From positions 1-44,847 of the forward strand of contig URTF01000008.1 of assembly GCA_900550695.1 (NCBI GenBank): 44,847 nucleotides of DNA. Direction: 5' to 3'. Each line of letters begins with the position of its first letter. The first letter of the stretch is position 1. The position numbers and the translations under genes are program-made. The notes under the pieces were generated by a model that saw nothing but the letters and a program-made list of their open reading frames with translations, did not search any database and was not told the DNA's origin. Origin of the DNA: an uncultured Ruminococcus sp. (GTDB lineage: Bacteria > Bacillota > Clostridia > Oscillospirales > Ruminococcaceae). Positions 8,317 to 15,530 of the stretch are shown one piece after another.

Positions 8317-9318
8317 TTATAATTTCGCATCTCTCCAGCTTTTCGGAATGTAGAGATCTTCATAAACCGCAATAGCGTAGCTGTCCGTCATTCCTGCAAT
8401 GTAGTCGGTAACGGCTCTGTCCGAGCCTTTCATTTCACGTATGCGCTTGTATTCATCGGGGAGCTTGTCGGGATTTTTGAGGAAGTAGTTGTAAAGCTTC
8501 TCAACAAGCATTATAGCTTTGCTTTCCTCGGATTTTGCAACGGAATTCCGGTAAACATTATCGAACATAAAGTCGCTGAGAATGTCAAGAGCCTTGCGGA
8601 CATCTTCCGACATCGTGATATTCTCCGCACCGTTGTTTATTATCGAGGTGATGAGCATTGTGATGCGCTCGCTCTTGGAGTGCCCGAGAACCGCCGTTGC
8701 ATCTTTCGGCAGGTCATTTTCGGTAATGATGCCTGCACGGACTGAATCGTCGATATCATGATTGATGTATGCTATCTTGTCGGCAAGGCGGACAATGTAA
8801 CCCTCACGGGTCTTTGCGATCTTGTTCGTATGGCAGACGATACCGTTCTTTACTTCGTAGGTAAGGTTAAGTCCCCTGCCCTCTTTTTCTATGTAGTCAA
8901 CAACTCGCACAGACTGCTCATAATGAGTAAATCCGTTCGGGCAAAGCTCGTTCAGAATACGCTCGCCTGCATGACCAAACGGCGTGTGTCCGAGGTCGTG
9001 ACCGAGCGCAATAGCCTCGGTGAGGTCGCTGTTAAGGCGAAGCGCAGTCGAAAGCGTCCTCGCTATCTGCGAAACCTCCAGCGTGTGCGTAAGACGTGTT
9101 CGGTAGTGGTCGCCAACGGGGTCAAGAAAGACCTGCGTTTTATGTTTAAGTCTGCGGAAGGAGTTGCAGTGCAGAATTCTGTCCCTGTCACGCTGAAATT
9201 CAGTTCGTATCGGGCATTTCGGCTCGGGTCTTGCCCTTTTTCCCGAATTTCGCGAAAGGCAGGCATATTCGCAAAGTGTTCCGAGCTCCATAACTTCGCT
9301 CTGCTCACGGATAGTCAT
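8317..9318 (-). CDS. dgt: dNTP triphosphohydrolase, Dgt/HD family
   Basis: A 333-residue HD-domain enzyme expected to cleave dNTPs (dGTP in the reference enzymes) to deoxynucleoside and tripolyphosphate. Metal ligands are visible: H78 in RLTHTLEV, H107-D108 in GHDLGHTPFGH, and a later Asp in INHDIDD. Nearby FRRLKHKTQVF is typical of the family. A longer frame starts with TTG at 9339, but that stretch covers the strong GGGAGG site, which lies 8 bases before ATG 9318; the ATG is chosen. The gene stands upstream of dnaG-rpoD, an order common in clostridia. It probably limits dNTP pools. Confidence 0.93.
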   Translation of the reverse strand: MTIREQSEVMELGTLCEYACLSRNSGKRARPEPKCPIRTEFQRDRDRILHCNSFRRLKHKTQVFLDPVGDHYRTRLTHTLEVSQIARTLSTALRLNSDLTEAIALGHDLGHTPFGHAGERILNELCPNGFTHYEQSVRVVDYIEKEGRGLNLTYEVKNGIVCHTNKIAKTREGYIVRLADKIAYINHDIDDSVRAGIITENDLPKDATAVLGHSKSERITMLITSIINNGAENITMSEDVRKALDILSDFMFDNVYRNSVAKSEESKAIMLVEKLYNYFLKNPDKLPDEYKRIREMKGSDRAVTDYIAGMTDSYAIAVYEDLYIPKSWRDAKL

Positions 9319-9342
9319 ATCTTTTTCCTCCCTTGACAAATA

Positions 9343-9370
9343 ATTATAGCTTTTGCTTTTTTCATAACAA
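9343..9370 (-). promoter_or_regulatory. Promoter of dgt
   Basis: Read on the minus strand, TTGTTA (9365-9370) is followed after 16 bp by TATAAT (9343-9348). Transcription would begin a few bases before the ribosome site, giving a very short leader. Confidence 0.6.
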
Positions 9371-9487
9371 TATAATATACAATTTACGCCCTCAAAAACC
9401 CTTTTTCTAAATTTATTTTCAGCATTTTAAACAAATTATTACATAGATTTTCAATCAAATTTGTAAAGTAACCAAATAAAACAACAC

Positions 9488-9642
9488 AAAGCATGGCGCA
9501 AACCGCCTGTGGGTGCTTACCCAACCGCTATGAATTTACGGCTCTTAATAAACTGTCTTTGCGGTCGCAAACCTATTTTCAACGCAAACGAGCGAAACGA
9601 AGTGAAGCATGGCGCGAACTGCCCGCAGGTGCTTACCTGCCG
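9488..9642. repeat. Pair of hairpin-forming direct repeats next to yigZ
   Basis: Two imperfect copies of a unit of about 38 bp lie at 9488-9527 and 9604-9642, both starting near GCATGGCGC. Each holds a stem with the same GCTT loop: TGGGT/ACCCA (9510-9523) and GCAGGT/ACCTGC (9625-9640). The base pairs differ but pairing is kept. The second copy supplies the last codons and the stop of yigZ. Upstream, 9371-9480 is A+T-rich with nothing recognised. Confidence 0.65.
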
Positions 9643-10259
9643 AAATTTTCAAATACTTCATCGCCCTGCACAACAGATATCCTGCCGTTCGATGCATCGA
9701 TAAGTTTTTCACGCAAAGGCTCGGCAAATGCTTTCTTTACCAGAAGCGAGACCGTAACGTCCGCCCCAAAGTCCGTGTCAAGTATCTTCACCTCAAAATC
9801 GGGCAGAAGATAGGTTATCCTGCTGTAAAGGTCATAGTCCATTTTTATTTTCACAGGATAAGCGCTGCACATTATAAGCCGCTCCGCCGCATCAACGGCT
9901 ATCTTCGCCGAGTGAGAATAAGCCCGAACAAGTCCGCCGCCGCCGAGCAGTATACCGCCGAAATATCTCGTCACAACACAGCATACATCGGTCAGCCCCT
10001 CTTTCTGAAGAACATCAAGCACGGGAACACCCGCCGTTCCCTGCGGCTCACCGTCATCGGAGTAGCGTGAAGTGTTGCCCTCCCGAAGAATATAAGCATA
10101 AACATTGTGCGTCGCCTTGCGGTGTTCTGCACGAATTTTGTTGATGAACTCAACAGCTTCATCGTTCGTCTTTGCAGGAGAAATATAGCCGATGAACTCC
10201 GATTTTTTTTCGATAAAGCTATCCTGTGCAAACGCACGGACAGTTGAATAGTCCTCCAA
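9633..10259 (-). CDS. yigZ: YigZ/IMPACT family protein
   Basis: A 208-residue member of the YigZ/IMPACT family, named for the eukaryotic translation regulator IMPACT; the bacterial role is still vague. The N-terminal domain shows the family patterns FIGYISPAKTNDEA, ATHNVYAYIL, DDGEPQGTAGVPVL and RYFGGILLGGGGLVRAYS. The C-terminal ferredoxin-like domain (DUF1949) follows from about residue 135. The open frame extends to 10334, but that would run through the rpmE terminator. GGGGAGG 7 bases before TTG at 10257-10259 marks the real start. The stop codon lies inside a hairpin repeat. Confidence 0.9.
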   Translation of the reverse strand: MEDYSTVRAFAQDSFIEKKSEFIGYISPAKTNDEAVEFINKIRAEHRKATHNVYAYILREGNTSRYSDDGEPQGTAGVPVLDVLQKEGLTDVCCVVTRYFGGILLGGGGLVRAYSHSAKIAVDAAERLIMCSAYPVKIKMDYDLYSRITYLLPDFEVKILDTDFGADVTVSLLVKKAFAEPLREKLIDASNGRISVVQGDEVFENFGR

Positions 10260-10282
10260 AATGCGACCTCCCCTTGAAAATA

Positions 10283-10317
10283 TAAAAAAACAGCCTGCGA
10301 AGAAAAAACGCAGGCTG
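10283..10317 (-). terminator. Terminator of rpmE
   Basis: On the minus strand AGCCTGCG pairs with CGCAGGCT (10309-10316 with 10292-10299), followed by a run of T (10284-10290). It separates rpmE from yigZ. Confidence 0.88.
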
Positions 10318-10334
10318 CGATCGTTTCGTAACAA

Positions 10335-10538
10335 TTACTTGTCCATACCGAAACGCTTCTTAAATTTGTCAATACGTCCGCCTGTGTCAACAAGCTTCTG
10401 CTTACCTGTGTAGAAAGGATGGCACTTGGAGCAGATTTCTACCTTGATATCCTTCTTAGTAGATCTTGTCTTGATAACGTTGCCGCAAGCACAGGTAATA
10501 GTGGTCTCCTCGTAGTTAGGATGGATACCCTCTCTCAT
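10335..10538 (-). CDS. rpmE: 50S ribosomal protein L31, zinc-binding type
   Basis: A 67-residue L31 of the Cys-containing (C+) type: C16, C18, C36 and C39 would bind one zinc ion, and the KCHPFYTGKQ motif is characteristic. It sits at the surface of the large subunit. The ATG at 10538 is chosen because GAGG lies 8 bases upstream; an in-frame ATG three codons earlier lacks a site. A consensus promoter about 100 bases upstream leaves a leader of about 90 bases, and a strong terminator follows directly. In many bacteria a zinc-free L31 paralogue replaces this form under zinc shortage; none is in this window. Confidence 0.97.
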   Translation of the reverse strand: MREGIHPNYEETTITCACGNVIKTRSTKKDIKVEICSKCHPFYTGKQKLVDTGGRIDKFKKRFGMDK

Positions 10539-10636
10539 TCGTAACACCTCATCTCTGTAAATATTATATGATCAGCATAGCAGCCCATCACATAACACGG
10601 ACAGTAGTGCTATTTTTCAATCACTTACGAGAAAAT

Positions 10637-10665
10637 ATTATATCACATTGCGAACCGATTGTCAA
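10637..10665 (-). promoter_or_regulatory. Consensus promoter of rpmE
   Basis: Read on the minus strand, TTGACA (10660-10665) and TATAAT (10637-10642) are both perfect and 17 bp apart, the strongest promoter in the window. It leaves a leader of about 90 bases before the rpmE start, enough for autoregulatory structure. Confidence 0.88.
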
Positions 10666-10674
10666 GGGTTTTGC

Positions 10675-10701
10675 GAAAAATATTGTATTTAAACAATATT
10701 T
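10675..10701 (-). terminator. A+T-rich terminator of the lipoprotein gene
   Basis: AAATATTGT and ACAATATTT (10693-10701 and 10678-10686) form a 9-bp stem with a 6-base loop, followed on the minus strand by a run of T. It lies just after the stop at 10721. Confidence 0.55.
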
Positions 10702-10720
10702 GATCACAAATCATATGCTG

Positions 10721-11386
10721 TCATTCAGCATCTTGTCCGATCGCAGCTGTCAGAAGCTCTTCTGCCTCCGGTGGGTTCTCACAGATGAAGAAGTACGCAT
10801 AATCACCCTTTGTACCAACGATGGAGTTTCCTGCTCTCTCAATGTCATCGGGATAAAACGCATCTGTATCCTGCGCTTTTTTCTGTCTTGCTTCAAGATC
10901 AGCCTTTGCAGCTTCAACATCGTCCGCCTTGATGATAATGATCTCACACATTACGGCACTCATCGGACACTGCATAACGATAAGCTGTTCGTAATTCGGA
11001 TTATTTTTGTCGAGGAGGAAGTAGTCGGAGAGTATATACTCATCGCTCACTTCATCAAGTGCCGGCCAATCAGAAAAATCACCCATTGATGCGAGTACAA
11101 GATCTCTGAGTGGATTTACGTTCTCTTCATCGAACGTAGGCATAAGGACTGTATCGTCGGAGCTGTCGTCATCTTCGATGTCGGTGCTTTCTTCTGCATC
11201 GTCTGTATCAACGCTTTCATCGGAAATTTCTGTTGTTTCCTCGGTTGCTTCGGAAACCGACTCCGCAACGGACTCTGTGGTTGTTTCGGTCGTTGTTTCA
11301 GTCGTTGTTTCGTTGTTGCTTCCGCAGCCTGCGAGGAGAAGTCCTGTCATTGCGAGTGCAGCTACAGCGGCTAATATCTTTTTCAT
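10721..11386 (-). CDS. Thr/Glu-rich lipoprotein, DUF4358-like
   Basis: A 221-residue secreted lipoprotein. The signal peptide KKILAAVAALAMTGLLLAGC ends in the lipobox LAGC. A long Thr/Ser/Glu/Asp linker (about 24-85, with repeated ETTT units) leads to a folded C-terminal domain. That domain (residues SDEYILSDYFLLD, MCEIIIIKADD, AFYPDDIERAGNSIVGTKGDYAYFFI) resembles DUF4358 proteins common in Ruminococcus relatives; their function is unknown. ATG 11386 is chosen because AAAGGA lies 8 bases upstream; an ATG three codons earlier overlaps that site. It has its own probable promoter and terminator, so it is likely a single-gene unit. Confidence 0.8.
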   Translation of the reverse strand: MKKILAAVAALAMTGLLLAGCGSNNETTTETTTETTTESVAESVSEATEETTEISDESVDTDDAEESTDIEDDDSSDDTVLMPTFDEENVNPLRDLVLASMGDFSDWPALDEVSDEYILSDYFLLDKNNPNYEQLIVMQCPMSAVMCEIIIIKADDVEAAKADLEARQKKAQDTDAFYPDDIERAGNSIVGTKGDYAYFFICENPPEAEELLTAAIGQDAE

Positions 11387-11429
11387 AAAATACATCCTTT
11401 CGTTTTTGACGGGAGCTTTGTCCCTGTTG

Positions 11430-11594
11430 TTATACTAATTTTCAAACTCAAAGCGCATCGGGGGAGCAAACTAAAACCGGCAGCTGTTTAATACTGAACA
11501 CCAATAAAATACAGAAAAAAATCTGCGCCGAAATCCTATATATTCAAGATTGTCAGCTTGATTTTTTCCAAATTTTAAATGGTGTTTAGTATAA
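11430..11594. repeat. MITE-like dispersed element (copy B, 165 bp)
   Basis: The segment begins TTATACTAA and ends TTAGTATAA, a 9-bp inverted terminal repeat. Its last 50 bases match 6-55 with one mismatch, and its first 11 bases match 44794-44804. It has no coding capacity. It lies between the lipoprotein gene and its likely promoter, so it would be transcribed as part of the leader. The rest of the 11387-11772 gap is A+T-rich with no gene seen. Confidence 0.55.
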
Positions 11595-11663
11595 CAGCCT
11601 TGTAAAACTTCCTGCGCAGCTCTTTGTCTGCACTTTGATCAAAAATTCGTATTTCGTATCATC

Positions 11664-11691
11664 ATTATAGCATATACAACAAATAAATCAA
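11664..11691 (-). promoter_or_regulatory. Possible promoter of the lipoprotein gene
   Basis: On the minus strand TTGATT (11686-11691) and TATAAT (11664-11669) are 16 bp apart. If used, the leader would be about 270 bases and include the repeat at 11430-11594. Confidence 0.45.
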
Positions 11692-11772
11692 GGATAATTT
11701 GTGATTTTTAACCGAACTGTAACCGTTTTTCCGCAATTTATTAATTCTCAAAGAAATATATTACAAAATTAT

Positions 11773-12732
11773 TTATTTTATGACAATATAAGCAAAATAT
11801 GCGGCATAGGAAGCAAGCATCAATGCCCCTCCCCAGCGCTTGAGCGTCTTTTCCTTGTTTGAAACGAGTACAAAAAGGATAACGAGTGCTGCAAGAGCAA
11901 TCGCAGCATCAAAGTTGAAGTTCATCGCATAAGGAATGTTTGTTATAAGAGCCGTTGTTCCGAGAATAAAGAGAATGTTAAAGATATTACTGCCGACAAT
12001 ATTGCCGATAGCAATATCGGAATTGCCCTTTCTTGCGGCAATGACCGAAGTCACAAGCTCGGGAAGAGAAGTGCCGAACGCAACTATCGTAAGACCGATA
12101 AGACGATCGGTCATTCCGAATTTTTTGGCAATAAAGCTTGCGCTGTCAACCGTAAAGTTACTTCCGAGAACGATCATCGCACCGCCGAGGATTATAAACA
12201 GTATAAGCAGCCATACAGGCTTTGGCTTTGCACCCTCGCCGTCCTCATCAGGCATCTCAACAAGATCGGTCTTGCCCTTTTTTGCCGACCGGAAAAGATA
12301 CACAAGGAAGAGGATCATAAATACCCAGAGAATAATTCCGTCGAAAAGGTTTATCGAACCGCCGATATATCCAAGCACGGCAACCAGCACCGTTGAGAAC
12401 ATAACGAACGGCAATTCATATTTGTATGTCTGCGCCTGCATTTTTATCGGGCGGATAACTGCGGTCAGTCCAAGAATGATCAGCACATTTAAAATGTTGC
12501 TGCCGAGCACGTTTCCGACTGCGAGTTCGGCTGAACCTTTGAGCGCCGAGGTTATGCTGACAGCTGCCTCGGGAGCACTTGTGCCGAAAGCAACTATCGT
12601 AAGTCCGATGATTATCTGCGGAATACCGAATCTGTCGGCAACACCCGCTGCACCGTCAACAAAGAAATCCGCACCTTTTATCAGCATTGCAAAGCCGATA
12701 ACGAGGAGAACAATCTGCAAAAAAAGTTCCAT
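11773..12732 (-). CDS. CaCA-family cation/proton or Na+/Ca2+ exchanger (YrbG-like)
   Basis: A 319-residue integral membrane antiporter with about ten hydrophobic segments and the two inverted alpha repeats of the CaCA superfamily. Repeat 1 carries GLTIVAFGTSAPE and GNVLGSNILN; repeat 2 carries GLTIVAFGTSLPE and GNIVGSNIFN. The acidic residues in these motifs bind the cation. GGAAGG lies about 8 bases before the ATG. The leader contains a manganese-type riboswitch and a terminator, which suggests that the physiological substrate is Mn2+ (or that Mn2+ is exported along with Ca2+). The family label is certain; the substrate is inferred. Confidence 0.93.
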   Translation of the reverse strand: MELFLQIVLLVIGFAMLIKGADFFVDGAAGVADRFGIPQIIIGLTIVAFGTSAPEAAVSITSALKGSAELAVGNVLGSNILNVLIILGLTAVIRPIKMQAQTYKYELPFVMFSTVLVAVLGYIGGSINLFDGIILWVFMILFLVYLFRSAKKGKTDLVEMPDEDGEGAKPKPVWLLILFIILGGAMIVLGSNFTVDSASFIAKKFGMTDRLIGLTIVAFGTSLPELVTSVIAARKGNSDIAIGNIVGSNIFNILFILGTTALITNIPYAMNFNFDAAIALAALVILFVLVSNKEKTLKRWGGALMLASYAAYFAYIVIK

Positions 12733-12770
12733 ATTTTTTACCTTCCCTTTCTTTAGGAGTTCCCGTTAAT

Positions 12771-12823
12771 AAAAAAAGACCTTTAGTGCGTTTGCCGAAA
12801 GCGGTAAACTGCACTAAAAGTCT
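12771..12823 (-). terminator. Regulated terminator of the riboswitch
   Basis: On the minus strand a long hairpin (AGACTTTTAGTGC pairing with GCACTAAAGGTCT, extended inward through GTTT/AAAC) is followed by seven T. Its 5' arm shares bases 12815-12820 with the 3' side of the aptamer P1 stem, so the two folds exclude each other. Confidence 0.85.
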
Positions 12824-12919
12824 TGTTCCCATAACAGAGTGAACAGCCACGGGCATTGCACCCGGGGTATGTTGACTGCTCATTCACGCAGATACTGCGT
12901 GAAAACTACTCCCTTTTAA
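12815..12919 (-). promoter_or_regulatory. yybP-ykoY (manganese) riboswitch aptamer
   Basis: The minus strand reads TTAAAAGGGAGTAG at the 5' side, a GTCAACATAC element in the middle and AACAAGACTTTTA at the 3' side. These match the L1, L3 and P1-closing signatures of the yybP-ykoY class that binds Mn2+. P1 forms from TAAAAG with CTTTTA. Because P1 formation destroys the terminator hairpin, ligand binding should switch expression of the exchanger on. The predicted transcript start (near 12920) is exactly at the edge of P1. Confidence 0.87.
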
Positions 12920-12926
12920 CTATTTA

Positions 12927-12955
12927 ATAATATCAGAAAAAACATCAAATGTCAA
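12927..12955 (-). promoter_or_regulatory. Promoter of the riboswitch-exchanger unit
   Basis: On the minus strand TTGACA (12950-12955) and TATTAT (12927-12932) are 17 bp apart. Transcription would begin at about 12920, right at the start of the aptamer. Confidence 0.85.
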
Positions 12956-12972
12956 GGGCTGTACAGATTTTC

Positions 12973-15165
12973 TTAAAACAACGGATCAAAGAAATTTGCG
13001 TCAACTTCAATAGAAGGTTTCGACTCCTGCGGTTTATCATCATTCTGCGGTTTTTGCTCCGGTTTTCTGTAACGGGAGCTTGAACCGCCGTTTGACGGGA
13101 TATTATCGGAGTCGATCGAGCTCGTTGTCGGCGCAACAACGCCCAAGGTCTTGGCATTCTTCGATGCCGACTTTGCATAAGCGTAAGAGGATTTGCCGTG
13201 TTTCTTTATGTTGTACATTGCTTCATCGGCAGCCGCAATGACCTCGTTTGTGGTCTTGCCGCTTTCATAGAGGAATGCGATACCGATCGAACACTTGATA
13301 TAAAGACGTTTGCCCGTTGAATCGGAAATAAAACCGTTTCCGAGAATATCGATGATCTCCTGTGCGACCTTTCCTGCATCGCCGAAGAGCGCAAAATCCG
13401 TCACGCAGGCAACAAACTCATCGCCGCCGAAACGTCCCGCAAATCCTCTTTCAAAGGTTATTTCCTTCAGGGTATCCGCAACGAACTTAAGAACCTCATC
13501 ACCGCAGGCATGACCGAATTCATCGTTGAAATACTTAAAGTCGTCAAGGTCTATGAACATTACCGCATCAAGCGATTTCTTATACATTGCTGCCGAAAGC
13601 CTGTCAGTAACAGCCTTAAGGAAACTCTCACGGTTGTAAAGCTGTGTAAGGTTGTCGTAATTTGCACGCTGGAGAAGATGCATCTCGCTCTTCTTTTCAC
13701 GGTCTATATCAACGATAACACCGATGATCTTTGAAGGAGTTTCGTTTCTGTCAAAGAACTTAGTTGCCTTTATCATTACCCATATAAAGTCGCCGTATAT
13801 GCTCTTTATACGATATTCGCCCTGTATAAAGTTTGCCTTTGGCCCAAGAATGCGATCCATATCGTTAAGATAACGGTCTTTATCGTCCTTATGCACTCTG
13901 ACTTTATAGATAAAGCTTTCTTTGAGCGAATCGTCTTTCGCACGGAAACTGAACTTCTTGTTAAAATTCTTTGAAACAAAGACGGTATTTTTCTTGTAGT
14001 TTACCTCAAAAGTAATATTGTTGGTCATCTCAACGATAGTACGGTATCGCTGTTCGCTCTCACTTATGCTGTCGAGCATTTTATTGAAGGAATGACCTAC
14101 GATCGCAAATTCATCATTGCCGGACTCATCAAAACGTGCGGCACTATTGCCCTTTTGCTTTTCACTGAAGGTTGCAAGTATCTTCTTTACGGGTGCGGTA
14201 AATCTGCCCGATACAAAGAAAATTATAACACTCAGCAAAATTACAAGTGCAGCAGTGAGTGCTGTGATCGAAGAGCTTGAACGGGTGGAAATACTTCTGA
14301 TGCCCGACATTTCAGTCGATGCAACAAGATACCAGCCCAGATTCCCTACGGGAGATGCATAAAAGCTCCTCTGACCGCTGTCGTCGCTTACAAGCTTGTC
14401 GATAAGCTCCGAATCATTTTCCGCAAGGAAAAGCCGGTTCAGCTGTTCGGTATAGCAGGAATAATTCTTTGTATTGGAATAATGCGATACTATTTTGAAA
14501 GGATATTCGAGGACATTACCCTCAGCGTCCATAAGGGAAACGATAGTATATTTGTCGGTCTGGATATTATTCACAAACTTCTGAAGATCCTGTGAATCGT
14601 AAACGATGTACACAATGCCGACTTTTTCGTTGTTATTTGAATAGATCGCCTTTGAAACGGTGAAAACGGGTGATCTTTTTCCGTTGTCATCAACGACAGA
14701 AAAGCCGCTGACGCCGTTATTTTTTACGGCAAGTCCAAGCAGCTCCTTATAATTCGGGAGTTTTTTTCCGAAACTGTCATCATTCGCCGTCGATGCGACA
14801 ACGATGCCCGAATTGTTTATAAGCATCGTTTTGACGATAGTTCCGTCTTTGGAAAAGATCTCAAGATCATGCATAACATCGAGGTACTGCGGATCGTCCT
14901 CGGAAAGCTCAAAACCGCTTTTCGACGTGTCGGCGACATAATCGGCAATACTGCGGGAAACGGAGATATTCTTTGCTTCGGAAATAACATTTGAACAGAT
15001 AGAATTGATATCTTCCGCCTGACTTTTTATAGAATAACACATACTTCTCTGCAGATAGTCATAATTATCCTTTTTTAACGCTCTGCCTGCAGCCGAGCAT
15101 ACGATCACCAGAGGTATGACGGTGAGCAAAGCCAGCACTCCCATCATTTTCAACCGTATTTTCAA
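12973..15165 (-). CDS. Membrane sensor diguanylate cyclase (Cache-HAMP-PAS-GGDEF)
   Basis: A 730-residue protein expected to make c-di-GMP. Order: a transmembrane segment near the N terminus (GVLALLTVIPLVIVC), an extracytoplasmic Cache-like sensor of about 260 residues, a second segment (ITALTAALVILLSVIIFFVSG), a HAMP linker, a PAS domain, then GGDEF with an intact signature GRFGGDEFV at about residue 580. The stretch before it (FERGFAGRF) has no RxxD, so the product-inhibition I-site seems absent. About 65 disordered residues follow. TTG at 15163-15165 is the likely start since AAGGGG lies about 7 bases upstream; a longer GTG-started frame would begin inside the neighbouring MITE. Confidence 0.9.
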   Translation of the reverse strand: MKIRLKMMGVLALLTVIPLVIVCSAAGRALKKDNYDYLQRSMCYSIKSQAEDINSICSNVISEAKNISVSRSIADYVADTSKSGFELSEDDPQYLDVMHDLEIFSKDGTIVKTMLINNSGIVVASTANDDSFGKKLPNYKELLGLAVKNNGVSGFSVVDDNGKRSPVFTVSKAIYSNNNEKVGIVYIVYDSQDLQKFVNNIQTDKYTIVSLMDAEGNVLEYPFKIVSHYSNTKNYSCYTEQLNRLFLAENDSELIDKLVSDDSGQRSFYASPVGNLGWYLVASTEMSGIRSISTRSSSSITALTAALVILLSVIIFFVSGRFTAPVKKILATFSEKQKGNSAARFDESGNDEFAIVGHSFNKMLDSISESEQRYRTIVEMTNNITFEVNYKKNTVFVSKNFNKKFSFRAKDDSLKESFIYKVRVHKDDKDRYLNDMDRILGPKANFIQGEYRIKSIYGDFIWVMIKATKFFDRNETPSKIIGVIVDIDREKKSEMHLLQRANYDNLTQLYNRESFLKAVTDRLSAAMYKKSLDAVMFIDLDDFKYFNDEFGHACGDEVLKFVADTLKEITFERGFAGRFGGDEFVACVTDFALFGDAGKVAQEIIDILGNGFISDSTGKRLYIKCSIGIAFLYESGKTTNEVIAAADEAMYNIKKHGKSSYAYAKSASKNAKTLGVVAPTTSSIDSDNIPSNGGSSSRYRKPEQKPQNDDKPQESKPSIEVDANFFDPLF

Positions 15166-15227
15166 TATATCACCCCTTGTTTCGGAGAACGAATATCGCT
15201 GAAGACTATCAGCAGATCTATAAGCAA

Positions 15228-15416
15228 TTAAGGTCACCTCTGAAAACCACCGGCTAAAGCCTTAGCACCTCATCTGCTTGCAGATTTCCCGTCATCTTGC
15301 ACATAAATTTCTTGACATACGACATGTATGCAAATTCTTGCTTTGCAAGAATTGCGAAATTTCTATACGATCTGACTGCGCATCTGAGGCACTATGGTTT
15401 TTAGAGGTGACCTTAA
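15228..15416. mobile_element. 189-bp palindromic MITE
   Basis: Inverted ends of 22 bp (15228-15249 and 15395-15416) match with one mismatch, with core AAGGTCACCTCT. Further inside, the halves continue to pair (CACCTCATCTGC against CATCTGAGGCAC), and the centre is a hairpin around GCAAGAATTGC at about 15333-15356. No transposase is encoded. The outer bases TTAA could include a duplicated TA target. The remaining gap to 15530 is A+T-rich with nothing recognised. Confidence 0.8.
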
Positions 15417-15530
15417 AATAATCTTATTTATAATATTTTAACATTTACCGATACATTTGTAAACTGTTTTTATCCAATTTTAGCAATTTCAACTAATAAA
15501 CGCAGTTTTTTTGTGCATTTTAGTAAAATT

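Noticed and set aside
8128..8322. A 64-codon frame in the dgt-dnaG gap
   Set aside because: No ribosome site or promoter, composition unlike a protein, and it overlaps two hairpins.
10260..10334. N-terminal extension of YigZ
   Set aside because: It would be encoded by the rpmE terminator; the family start and the GGGGAGG site favour TTG 10259.
11161..11340. Repeat array in the lipoprotein gene (GTTGTTTC units)
   Set aside because: It only reflects codons of a Thr/Glu-rich linker; there are no spacers and it is not a CRISPR or regulatory repeat.
15166..15237. Longer GGDEF protein starting at GTG 15237
   Set aside because: The start would lie inside the MITE end, without a ribosome site, while TTG 15165 has one.
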